The notes: generated from the sequence alone by a model not told the origin. Numbered from the stretch's first letter, positions 1 to 6,283 are shown. The stretch is DNA of 8,390 nt from an uncultured Collinsella sp. (GCA_900542175.1 UQNC01000064.1:1-8390), one strand, 5' to 3'. Translations and numbers: made by a program.

Positions 1-3
1 CGT

Positions 4-24
4 AGCCCGAGACGGTCCCGGGCT
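4..24. other. small GC-rich hairpin at the left edge
   Basis: AGCCCG at 4-9 pairs with CGGGCT at 19-24, and GA at 11-12 can also pair with TC at 16-17 across an A-C mismatch. It could be the end of a terminator for a gene to the left of the window. Neither strand shows a clear T-run after it, so I do not call it a terminator. Confidence 0.3.
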
Positions 25-42
25 GACAATTTCGACTGTAAT

Positions 43-78
43 GGACGTTCTTAAACGACTAGTCATTCAAGAACGTCC
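43..78. repeat. 36-bp near-perfect palindrome upstream of recQ
   Basis: GGACGTTCTT (43-52) is the exact reverse complement of AAGAACGTCC (69-78). The interior also pairs: A54-T67, A55-T66, and GACT (57-60) with AGTC (61-64). Only 53/68 and 56/65 are mismatched, so the dyad is centred between 60 and 61. The octamer AATGACTA follows at 81-88, and its reverse complement TAGTCATT lies in the palindrome at 60-67. It may be a large operator, a transcript hairpin or one copy of a dispersed repeat. It is not the CIRCE element or a GAAC-N4-GTTC LexA box. Confidence 0.75.
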
Positions 79-141
79 CCAATGACTACCCGCAGAATGA
101 GCGTGGCCGGCAACCGTGGGGCACCGGTCCGCGTGGCGGCG

Positions 142-174
142 TATAATCGGCGGCAGATGACTTGGACGTTAGGA
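142..174 (+). promoter_or_regulatory. probable recQ promoter -10 and ribosome binding site
   Basis: A consensus TATAAT lies at 142-147 in otherwise GC-rich DNA, 31 bases before the recQ ATG. No good -35 hexamer is seen 16-18 bases upstream. AGGA at 171-174 is a short Shine-Dalgarno four bases before the start. The expected transcript would have a leader of about 25 bases, beginning downstream of the 43-78 palindrome. Confidence 0.5.
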
Positions 175-178
175 AACC

Positions 179-2152
179 ATGACCGATAGCATGCAGCAGA
201 TGGCGCTCGACACGCTCGGCGCCTATTTTGGCTACACCTCGTTTCGCCCGGGGCAGGACCGCATGGTCGATGCGATCCTTGCCGGTCGCGATGCGCTGGG
301 CGTTATGCCCACAGGCGCCGGCAAGTCCATTTGCTACCAGGTGCCCGCGCTCATGCTGCCCGGCATTACCTTTGTGGTGAGTCCGCTGCTGTCGCTTATG
401 GAGGACCAGACCCGCGCGCTGCTCGCGGCGGGTGCGCGCCCCAGTTATCTCAACTCCAGCCTTACTCCGGCCCAGCAAAACACCGTGCTCAAGCGGGCGC
501 GCGAGGGCCGCTACCAACTTATGTACGTGGCGCCCGAGCGCCTGCTCGAGCCGCGCTTTTTAGCCTTTGCGCAGGAGGCCGCGGCGGACGGCGGCATTGG
601 CGTGCCGCTCGTGGCCATTGACGAGGCCCACTGCGTGAGCCAATGGGGCCAGGATTTCCGCCCCGCCTACCTGCAGATTCGTGAGTTCATCGATTCCCTG
701 CCGCAGCGCCCCATCGTGGCGGCCTTTACCGCTACGGCGACTGAGCGTGTGCGCGCGGACATTCAGCAGATGCTCGGCCTGCAAAATCCCGCGACGGTGG
801 TGACGGGCTTCGATCGCAAGAACCTCTACTTTGGCTGCGAGGAGATGGGCGACAAGGCCAAGGCAGCCTGGGTGCGCGACTATGTGATTGCGCATTCGGG
901 CGAGAGCGGCATCGTGTATTGCTCGACCCGCAAGACGGTCGATGCGCTGGCAGGAGAGCTTACCGAGGCTCTGGGCCCCAGCGGCATTCGCGTGGGTCGC
1001 TACCATGCCGGCATGGGTAATGACACCCGCCGCCAAAGCCAGCGCGCCTTTATCGATGACGATATTCAGGTGATGGTTGCCACCAACGCCTTTGGCATGG
1101 GCATCGACAAGCCCAACGTGCGCTACGTGATCCACAACAACGTGCCCGAGAGCATCGAGGCATACTACCAAGAGGCGGGCCGCGCCGGCCGCGATGGCGA
1201 TCCGGCCAGCTGTCACCTGCTGTGGAACGGAAACGATTTTCGAATGCGTCGCTTCTTGATCGACCGCGGCGATGCGGCCGACGAGGCGCTCGACGACGAG
1301 CAACGCGCGTGGGCGCTCCAAAATCGATATCGCCTGCTCAGCCAGATGGAGGGCTACTGCAATACCACCGGCTGTCTGCGCGAATACATGCTGCGCTACT
1401 TTGGCGACGAGGCTGCAGCCGAGCATGCGGCTGCGGGCGGCGCCGCCACGGACGACGCCGAGGGCTGCGGCAACTGCAGCAACTGCCTCACGCAGTTCGA
1501 GGTCGAGGACGTCACCGATATGGCCCGCGCCGCCGTGCGCTACGTCGCCACGCGCCCCATGCGCTTTGGCAAGTCGCTCATCGCCGACGTGCTCCACGGC
1601 GGCAACACCGAGCGCATTCGCCAGATGCATCTGGACGAGGACTGCGGCTATGGTGAGCTGTCGAGCGAATCGGTTGGGCGCATCAAGGACATCATCGGCC
1701 AGCTGTGCGGCCGCGGTTATTTGGCTACCTCGCAGGGGCAGTACCCGGTCGTGGGGCTGGGCCCGCGTGCCGGCGAGGTCGAGGACGAGGCGTTCGCCTT
1801 TACCGTTAAACGTCGCGCGTCCAAGCGCAAGGCCTCGGCCCGCGCCCGCCGTGCGGTGGATCTGCTGCGCGAGGAGGCCGAGCTGGATCAGCGCCCGCGC
1901 GTGGGCGACGATGCCGAGCTGTTCGAGCGCCTACGCGCCCTGCGCAAGGAGATCTCGACCGAGCTGGAGATGGCGCCGTATATGGTCTTTTCCGACAAGG
2001 CTCTGCGCGGCCTGTGCCGCCTGCGCCCTCAAACGCGCGAGGAGCTGATCCAGGTCAACGGCATTGGCGAGAAAAAGGCCGACGCCTTTGGCGAGCAGTT
2101 TATGGCGGCGATTGAAGAGTTTGAATCCGAGCATGCACGGGATGGGGCGTAA
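179..2152 (+). CDS. recQ: ATP-dependent DNA helicase RecQ
   Basis: A 657-residue superfamily 2, 3'-to-5' DNA helicase that acts in the cytoplasm in recombination and stalled-fork repair. Visible motifs, in order: FRPGQ (22-26, motif 0), Walker A GAGKS (46-50), DEAH (148-151) followed by the CVSQWG loop typical of RecQ, the ATAT motif III, the FGMGIDKP motif V and QEAGRAGRDG (331-340, motif VI). The zinc subdomain has Cys399, Cys430, Cys433 and Cys436, with an additional Cys394 nearby. A winged-helix RQC region begins near 448, followed by a basic linker (about 550-575) and a C-terminal HRDC domain (about 581-648). It is somewhat longer than the 609-residue E. coli protein, with no domain missing. 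The start is supported by AGGA four bases upstream and by motif 0 lying near residue 22. The stop is followed two bases later by the regulator gene. Confidence 0.97.
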   Translation: MTDSMQQMALDTLGAYFGYTSFRPGQDRMVDAILAGRDALGVMPTGAGKSICYQVPALMLPGITFVVSPLLSLMEDQTRALLAAGARPSYLNSSLTPAQQNTVLKRAREGRYQLMYVAPERLLEPRFLAFAQEAAADGGIGVPLVAIDEAHCVSQWGQDFRPAYLQIREFIDSLPQRPIVAAFTATATERVRADIQQMLGLQNPATVVTGFDRKNLYFGCEEMGDKAKAAWVRDYVIAHSGESGIVYCSTRKTVDALAGELTEALGPSGIRVGRYHAGMGNDTRRQSQRAFIDDDIQVMVATNAFGMGIDKPNVRYVIHNNVPESIEAYYQEAGRAGRDGDPASCHLLWNGNDFRMRRFLIDRGDAADEALDDEQRAWALQNRYRLLSQMEGYCNTTGCLREYMLRYFGDEAAAEHAAAGGAATDDAEGCGNCSNCLTQFEVEDVTDMARAAVRYVATRPMRFGKSLIADVLHGGNTERIRQMHLDEDCGYGELSSESVGRIKDIIGQLCGRGYLATSQGQYPVVGLGPRAGEVEDEAFAFTVKRRASKRKASARARRAVDLLREEAELDQRPRVGDDAELFERLRALRKEISTELEMAPYMVFSDKALRGLCRLRPQTREELIQVNGIGEKKADAFGEQFMAAIEEFESEHARDGA

Positions 2153-2154
2153 CG

Positions 2155-2910
2155 ATGGCAACCGACGATAAAACCGGCCGCGCTGGCTCGTCCGCCGTGC
2201 CGCTGTACCAGCAGGTCATGGACGACCTAAAGGGCGAGATCGCGCGCGGCGTGTACCCTGCCGGTTCGCGCATTCCTGCCGAGATGGAGCTCGCGAAGTC
2301 CTACGGCGTGGGGCGCATCACCGTGCGCCGTGCCATCGAGGAGCTGTCGCGCGCGGGGTATCTCCACCGACAGCAGGGGAGGGGCACCTTTGTGTGCGCT
2401 CCCAAGCTCAAGCGCAAGATTGTCCAGAAAGGCGACGTCCAGAGCTTTTCCGAGGGTTGCGCCGCCAACGACATGGTGGCCGGAGCGCGCTTGGTGTCGC
2501 GCACGGTGGTTGCGGCGACGCACGAGGACGCGGCATTTTTTGGCGTGGAACCCGGCTGCGAGCTCATTGTGGTCGAGCGCGTGCGCACGGCAGACGGCGT
2601 GCCCGTCATGCTCGAGAACAACGCCTTTGTGCTCGCCGACCATCCCTACCTGCAGACGCTTGCCGATAAGGACCTCGCCGACAACTCGATCTTCTCGCTC
2701 GTTGCCGAGCATTCGGGTCGCGCGCCGCTCAAGTCCGACCCCTGCACCGTGGAGATTGCGCTGGCGGATGCCCAGGCGGCCCCGCTGCTGGAGGTGCCGG
2801 TCGGCGAGCCGCTCTTCTATATGGAGGCCTACTTTACCGACGCCGGCGGGCGCCCTCTACTGCTCGGGCGTCAAAAGATCGTGGGCTCGCGCTACGTGTT
2901 CGACATCTAA
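2155..2910 (+). CDS. GntR-family transcriptional regulator, HutC/UTRA type
   Basis: A 251-residue repressor-type regulator. The N-terminal winged helix-turn-helix spans about 15-80: PLYQQV at 16-21, the IPAEMELA helix at 40-47, the recognition helix around GVGRITVRRAIEEL (51-64) and the wing QGRGTFV (74-80). The rest, about 95-248, has the sequence pattern of the UTRA ligand-binding domain, including ERVR..DG.PVMLE and the closing LLLGRQKIVGSRY. UTRA proteins usually sense phosphorylated sugars, amino-sugars or related metabolites. The gene starts two bases after the recQ stop with only a G-rich stretch (2144-2147) as a ribosome binding site, which suggests translation coupled to recQ. The SIS deglycase gene follows after a control region full of repeats and is the likely target. 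The effector cannot be read from sequence. Confidence 0.93.
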   Translation: MATDDKTGRAGSSAVPLYQQVMDDLKGEIARGVYPAGSRIPAEMELAKSYGVGRITVRRAIEELSRAGYLHRQQGRGTFVCAPKLKRKIVQKGDVQSFSEGCAANDMVAGARLVSRTVVAATHEDAAFFGVEPGCELIVVERVRTADGVPVMLENNAFVLADHPYLQTLADKDLADNSIFSLVAEHSGRAPLKSDPCTVEIALADAQAAPLLEVPVGEPLFYMEAYFTDAGGRPLLLGRQKIVGSRYVFDI

Positions 2911-2919
2911 CGTCCATAG

Positions 2920-2998
2920 ATAGAACAACATAGAACAAATTTGCCGAGATGACTTCACGGGCGTTATTACACGTGTTATAAATAGGACAACATAGAAC
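2920..2998. repeat. two 17-bp direct repeats spaced 62 bp apart, candidate operator pair
   Basis: ATAGAACAACATAGAAC at 2920-2936 recurs at 2982-2998 with one change (A2924 to G2986). Each copy is itself two ATAGAAC-like heptamers 10 bp apart, about one helical turn. Copy-to-copy spacing is 62 bp, close to six turns, so both copies face the same side of DNA. They flank the predicted promoter of the deglycase gene, one upstream of the -35 and one covering the start site. This suits a repressor that binds cooperatively or loops the DNA. The neighbouring GntR protein is the obvious candidate, though that family usually binds inverted repeats. Confidence 0.75.
2954..2982 (+). promoter_or_regulatory. 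promoter and palindromic operator candidate for the SIS deglycase gene
   Basis: TTCACG (2954-2959) and TATAAA (2977-2982) are separated by exactly 17 bp and match sigma70 consensus at 4/6 and 5/6. The near-palindrome TTATTACACGTGTTATAA (2964-2981) fills the spacer and overlaps the -10. Its core ACACGTGT is perfect, and only its 5th and 14th positions break symmetry. An inverted repeat between the -35 and -10 is where a HutC-type repressor would be expected. Expected transcription start is near 2989. Confidence 0.55.
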
Positions 2999-3025
2999 GA
3001 CCGCAGGTACGAGCTGCCGTCGTTC
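2995..3025 (+). other. 5' UTR hairpin ahead of the SIS deglycase gene
   Basis: GAACGAC (2995-3001) pairs with GTCGTTC (3019-3025). GCAG (3003-3006) pairs with CTGC (3014-3017) across one C-C mismatch, leaving a seven-base loop. It would form within the first few dozen bases of the mRNA, upstream of the strong ribosome binding site AAGGAGGAG (3039-3047), which stays free. A 5' stability element is more likely than an attenuator, because no T-run follows. Confidence 0.5.
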
Positions 3026-3054
3026 AAAGCCGCCACACAAGGAGGAGCGTCACC

Positions 3055-4023
3055 GTGAACGCACACGATCTGATTCAGGAAATTATCGAGCGCAAGGGTA
3101 AGATCGAGAACGTCTTTTGGATCGCCTGCGGCGGTTCGATGATCGACCTGATGCCGGCTAACGAGCTGCTCAAGCGCGAGGCCACCACGTTTGCCTCGAC
3201 GGTCTACACGGCACGCGAGTTTTGCCTGATGGCGCCCAAGAGCCTGGGGCCGAAGTCGCTCGTCGTCGCCTGCAGCCACAGCGGCAATACGCAGGAGGTT
3301 GTCGATGCCTGCGAGATGGCGCTCGCCGCCGGCGCCGAGGTCGTGACTATGACCGACTACGCGGGCTCCAAGATCGACAACGGCAAGTGGACCACCTGGG
3401 TCTATCCGTGGGGCAAGGGCGAGTCGCAGGCCGAGGTCCCGCAGGGCATTGGCGTGCTAATGGCTGCCGAGCTGCTCGACCAGCAGGAGGGCTACGAGGC
3501 GCTCGCCGACATGTATGCCGGCCTTAAGCAGATGGACGCGCTGCTGCCCGCCGCCCGCGAGAAGGTCAACGCCGAGCTGGGCGATCGCTTTGCCGAGCTC
3601 TGCCAGCAGCACAAGTTCTTCTATATCCTGGGCTCCGGCCCCAACTTTAGCCAGACCTATGCCATGGCCATCTGCTCGCTCATGGAGATGCAGTGGCAGC
3701 ACTGCTGCTACATCCACTCCGGCGAGTACTTCCACGGCCCGTTCGAGGCTACCGAGCCCGGCGTGTTCTACTTTGTGCAGCTCGGATCGGGCGAGTGTCG
3801 CCCCATGGAGGAGCGCGCGCTGGCGTTCCTCAACACGCACACCGACACGATCATGGTGCTCGACGCACTCGAGTACGGCGTGGGCGACGTGCCTGCCAGC
3901 GTGCGTTCGTACCTGGAGCCAATCTTCTTCTACGCGATGAGCTGCGAGCTGCGCGCAGCCCGCGGTAAGGTGTTCGACCACAGCCCCGAGATTCGTCGCT
4001 ACATGGGCATCGAGCAGTACTAA
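3055..4023 (+). CDS. two-SIS-domain sugar-phosphate deglycase/isomerase, FrlB/FraB-like
   Basis: A 322-residue cytoplasmic enzyme of the family that cleaves Amadori-type sugar-amine phosphates such as fructoselysine-6-phosphate into glucose-6-phosphate and the amine. The first SIS domain carries the phosphate-binding CSHSGNTQE (73-81) and the second GSGPN (193-197). SGEYFHGPFE (222-231) and the C-terminal HSPEIRRYMGIEQY strongly resemble the matching segments of E. coli FrlB. Glu211 and His227 are 16 residues apart, the same spacing as the catalytic pair Glu214/His230 reported for Salmonella FraB. The GTG start is supported by AAGGAGGAG seven bases upstream. A UTRA regulator precedes it, but no kinase or transporter lies in the window. 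The substrate is therefore uncertain: fructoselysine, glucoselysine, fructose-asparagine or another amino-sugar phosphate. Confidence 0.85.
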   Translation: MNAHDLIQEIIERKGKIENVFWIACGGSMIDLMPANELLKREATTFASTVYTAREFCLMAPKSLGPKSLVVACSHSGNTQEVVDACEMALAAGAEVVTMTDYAGSKIDNGKWTTWVYPWGKGESQAEVPQGIGVLMAAELLDQQEGYEALADMYAGLKQMDALLPAAREKVNAELGDRFAELCQQHKFFYILGSGPNFSQTYAMAICSLMEMQWQHCCYIHSGEYFHGPFEATEPGVFYFVQLGSGECRPMEERALAFLNTHTDTIMVLDALEYGVGDVPASVRSYLEPIFFYAMSCELRAARGKVFDHSPEIRRYMGIEQY

Positions 4024-4072
4024 GTAACGGGAAAACCATTCACCTTCGATTCGCAAGGGCGCTGCGTGAGTC

Positions 4073-4110
4073 AAAAAAGTGGGCCGCGCCGGGGATTTCC
4101 GGCGCGGCCC
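4073..4110 (-). terminator. intrinsic terminator of the 2-hydroxyacid dehydrogenase gene
   Basis: A perfect 12-bp stem, GGGCCGCGCCGG (4081-4092) with CCGGCGCGGCCC (4099-4110), has a six-base loop. Read on the minus strand it is followed by AC and six Ts (4078-4073), a classic rho-independent terminator 46 bases past the dehydrogenase stop. Read on the plus strand it lacks a T-run, so it would end the deglycase transcript only weakly. Confidence 0.9.
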
Positions 4111-4155
4111 GCTTAGTATCGCGCTTAGATTCGCAAGGTTGCGGTAGCCAGCGGC

Positions 4156-5133
4156 CTACTTTGCGTCGTAGGCCTCGGTGTCCCACCAGTCGAGCTGGGC
4201 GATGTTGTCGCGGATGTGCTGGCAGCTCTTGTGGAAGCCCTCGAGCTCGTACTCGGAAAGGTCGAGCGTGTAGACCTCCTCGACGCCCTCGGCGCCGATC
4301 ACGCACGGCAGGGACGTGAAGATGCCCTCCTCGCCATACTGGCCGGTCATGAGCGTGGAGGCGGAAAGCACGGCGTGCTCGTTGTGCAGAACGGCAGCGC
4401 AGACGCGCGCGGCGGAGTTGGCGACGGCGTACTCGGTGCACTGCTTGCCCTGGTAGGTCACATAGCCGCCCTTACGCGCGAGCTCCTCGACCTCCATGTG
4501 GTCAAAGGAGTACTTGTCGGGGTTCTCGGCCTGAAGCTCGTTGAGGTTTTTGCCGGCGATGGTTGCGGCCTTAAAGGCGGCAAGCTGGCTAAAGCCGTGC
4601 TCGCCGATCATGTAGGCGTCGATGGACTTGGGGCTCACGCCGACCTTCTTGGAGATCTCGGTGCGCAGGCGGGCGGAGTCCAGGCCGCAGCCCGAGCCGA
4701 TGATCTTCTTGGGATCGTAGCCGGTCAGGTGCCACAGCTCGGTGCACACGACGTCGCAGGGGTTGGAGATGCTCACGAAGATGCCGTCAAAGCCGGCGTC
4801 GACGATACGCTTGGCAAAGGTGCGGGCGGCGTCGGTGGTAAAGAACAGCTCGCCGTCGCGGTTGCCGGCGGCCAGCGCGACCTTGCCGGCGGCGTTGACG
4901 ATGACGTCGCAGCAGGCCAGCTCCTCGTAGTGGTCGTAGCAGTTGACGATCTTGGTGTTGTACGGGACAAACGAAAGGGAGTCGCGCAGGTCCTGGACCT
5001 CGGACGTCACCTTGGCCTCGTTGATATCGCACAGGTACAGCTCATCGGCAATGCCCTGCATGAGCAGGCTGTTGGCGACATGTGCTCCTACGTGGCCCTG
5101 GCCGACCACACCGATCTTGCGCGTCTGGTACAT
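4156..5133 (-). CDS. L-2-hydroxyacid dehydrogenase (L-2-hydroxyisocaproate / L-lactate type)
   Basis: A 325-residue NAD-dependent enzyme of the lactate/malate dehydrogenase family. It reduces a 2-oxoacid to the L-2-hydroxyacid and recycles NADH in fermentation. It shows the Rossmann motif GQGHVG (11-16), Asp36 favouring NAD, Asn124 in ISNP, Asp152 and Arg155 in LDSAR, and the catalytic His179 in GEHG. In the mobile substrate loop, RDGELFFTT (92-100) lines up with RFAELKFTS of lactobacillar L-HicDH. The loop Arg therefore sits as in that enzyme and not as in classical LDH, and ARKGG is also shared. Branched or bulky 2-oxoacids are plausible substrates, but plain lactate cannot be excluded. I chose the start at 5133 because AAAGGA lies seven bases upstream. 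A longer reading from 5172 overlaps the predicted promoter and has no ribosome binding site. Confidence 0.88.
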   Translation of the reverse strand: MYQTRKIGVVGQGHVGAHVANSLLMQGIADELYLCDINEAKVTSEVQDLRDSLSFVPYNTKIVNCYDHYEELACCDVIVNAAGKVALAAGNRDGELFFTTDAARTFAKRIVDAGFDGIFVSISNPCDVVCTELWHLTGYDPKKIIGSGCGLDSARLRTEISKKVGVSPKSIDAYMIGEHGFSQLAAFKAATIAGKNLNELQAENPDKYSFDHMEVEELARKGGYVTYQGKQCTEYAVANSAARVCAAVLHNEHAVLSASTLMTGQYGEEGIFTSLPCVIGAEGVEEVYTLDLSEYELEGFHKSCQHIRDNIAQLDWWDTEAYDAK

Positions 5134-5170
5134 ATATGTATCCTTTCGGCCGAGTTTTTCGCGTCGAACC

Positions 5171-5199
5171 ATTGTAGCGTCCTGCTGTCACTTTGCTAA
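5171..5199 (-). promoter_or_regulatory. promoter of the 2-hydroxyacid dehydrogenase gene
   Basis: On the minus strand TTAGCA (5199-5194) and TACAAT (5176-5171) are separated by 17 bp, scoring 4/6 and 5/6 against sigma70 consensus. The start site would be near 5164, giving a leader of about 30 bases with AAAGGA before the ATG at 5133. This also argues against translation starting at 5172. Confidence 0.5.
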
Positions 5200-5220
5200 G
5201 CTAAAGCGAAGTAGTTTTTT
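5191..5220 (+). terminator. weak plus-strand terminator-like hairpin in the divergent intergenic region
   Basis: CTTTGC (5191-5196) pairs with GCGAAG (5206-5211), with one G-T wobble and a nine-base loop, followed by TAG and six Ts (5215-5220). It would stop antisense transcription leaving the dehydrogenase gene before metA. The stem is short and no plus-strand gene ends here, so it may be chance. Confidence 0.3.
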
Positions 5221-5332
5221 GGGACATGCCTTAATCTCTATTTTTGGGGTGATTTGGGCCGCTGACGGCATCGCTGGGCGATGTGCTCGCGCGGATGGGG
5301 CCGCTCGTTGTACCATAGCTGCAACTGACTCG

Positions 5333-5339
5333 TAAGGAG
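5333..5339 (+). promoter_or_regulatory. ribosome binding site of metA
   Basis: TAAGGAG five bases before the ATG at 5345 fixes the start of metA. I see no convincing promoter hexamers in 5221-5332. That stretch holds a small hairpin (ATCGC 5270-5274 with GCGAT 5278-5282) and GGGCCGCT twice (5256-5263 and 5299-5306). I do not recognise a SAM riboswitch or T-box there. Confidence 0.8.
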
Positions 5340-5344
5340 CATCC

Positions 5345-6271
5345 ATGCCCATTCGCATCCCCGACGCCCTCCCTGCCGCCGCGCAGCTCGAGAGCGAGAA
5401 CATCTTTGTCATGACCGAGTACCGCGCGCTGCACCAGGACATCCGTCCGCTGCGTGTGCTCATCCTCAACCTCATGCCCACCAAGATCGCCACCGAGACG
5501 CAGATTATGCGCAAACTCTCCAACACGCCGTTGCAGGTGGAGGTGGACCTGCTGCGCACCAAGACGCACGAGGCCACGCACGTGAGCGCCGGCCACCTGG
5601 AGACGTTCTACCGCACGTTCGACGACATCCGCGACATCCACTACGATGGCCTGATTATCACGGGCGCGCCGGTGGAACAGATGCCGTTCGAGGAGGTCGA
5701 CTATTGGCCCGAACTCTGCCAGATTATGGATTGGTCCACCACACACGTGCACTCTACGCTGCACATTTGTTGGGGTGCGCAGGCCGGCCTGTACCACCAC
5801 TACGGTATTCAGAAGCACGACCTGCCGGCAAAGGCGAGCGGCGTGTTCGAGCATTATCTGGTGAAGCCGCAAAGCCCGCTGGTCCGCGGCTTCGACGACC
5901 GCTTCTATGCCGTGCATTCGCGCAACACCGATGTGCGCCGCGAGGACGTGGAGGCTGAGCCGCAGCTTGAGGTCGTGGCCGTGTCCGACGAGGTGGGCCT
6001 GTACATCGTCAAGTCGACCGACAGCCGTCGCTTCTTTGTCTTTGGCCACCCCGAGTACGATACCGACACGTTGCGCCTGGAATACGAGCGCGACGTGAAG
6101 CGCGGGCTTAATCCAGAGGTTCCAGCGCATTACTTTCCGGGCGACGACCCCACCGCCGAGCCGCGTAACGTCTGGCGCAGCCAGGCTCAGCTGTTCTACA
6201 CCAACTGGCTCAACTACTACGTCTATCAAACCACGCCCTACGACCTAGCACGCGCCGGCGAGGAGCACTAG
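5345..6271 (+). CDS. metA: homoserine O-acyltransferase MetA, predicted acetyl-CoA dependent
   Basis: A 308-residue cytoplasmic enzyme that activates L-homoserine by O-acylation, the first committed step of methionine synthesis. It is collinear with E. coli MetA (309 residues), beginning MPIRIPD and ending with the shared TNWLNYYVYQ.TPYDL segment. The catalytic residues fall at the family positions: nucleophile Cys142 in ICWGAQA, His235 and Glu237 in GHPEYD. Residue 111 in TGAPVEQ is Glu. In this family Glu111 has been linked to acetyl-CoA use and Gly111 (as in E. coli) to succinyl-CoA, so the product is probably O-acetylhomoserine despite the usual 'succinyltransferase' label. The gene stands alone, divergent from the dehydrogenase and convergent with the cyclo-ligase; no other methionine genes are nearby. 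Confidence 0.96.
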   Translation: MPIRIPDALPAAAQLESENIFVMTEYRALHQDIRPLRVLILNLMPTKIATETQIMRKLSNTPLQVEVDLLRTKTHEATHVSAGHLETFYRTFDDIRDIHYDGLIITGAPVEQMPFEEVDYWPELCQIMDWSTTHVHSTLHICWGAQAGLYHHYGIQKHDLPAKASGVFEHYLVKPQSPLVRGFDDRFYAVHSRNTDVRREDVEAEPQLEVVAVSDEVGLYIVKSTDSRRFFVFGHPEYDTDTLRLEYERDVKRGLNPEVPAHYFPGDDPTAEPRNVWRSQAQLFYTNWLNYYVYQTTPYDLARAGEEH

Positions 6272-6283
6272 GCTGCGACGATG

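Noticed and set aside
43..78. CIRCE or LexA operator identity for the recQ-upstream palindrome
   Set aside because: It does not match TTAGCACTC-N9-GAGTGCTAA and has no GAAC-N4-GTTC; its arms read GTTC...GAAC with wide spacing.
86..517. Minus-strand open frame of 143 codons over the recQ start
   Set aside because: It lies mostly antisense to the conserved RecQ motifs, has no recognisable family features, and is a typical shadow of high-GC coding DNA.
560..1630. Minus-strand open frame of 356 codons inside recQ
   Set aside because: It is the antisense shadow of the helicase and zinc regions; the composition is alanine/histidine/valine-rich with no domain pattern.
4216..5199. Plus-strand open frame of 327 codons antisense to the dehydrogenase gene
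   Set aside because: Its translation is repetitive Ala/Gly/Val/Asp/Leu, the expected mirror of the real gene, which has all catalytic residues and a good ribosome binding site.
5173..5344. SAM riboswitch or T-box leader before metA
   Set aside because: I looked for the conserved cores and could not find them. The only structures are a five-bp hairpin and a weak terminator-like stem far upstream.
5231..6229. Minus-strand open frame of 332 codons antisense to metA
   Set aside because: MetA is full length with intact catalytic residues; the opposite frame shows no family pattern.
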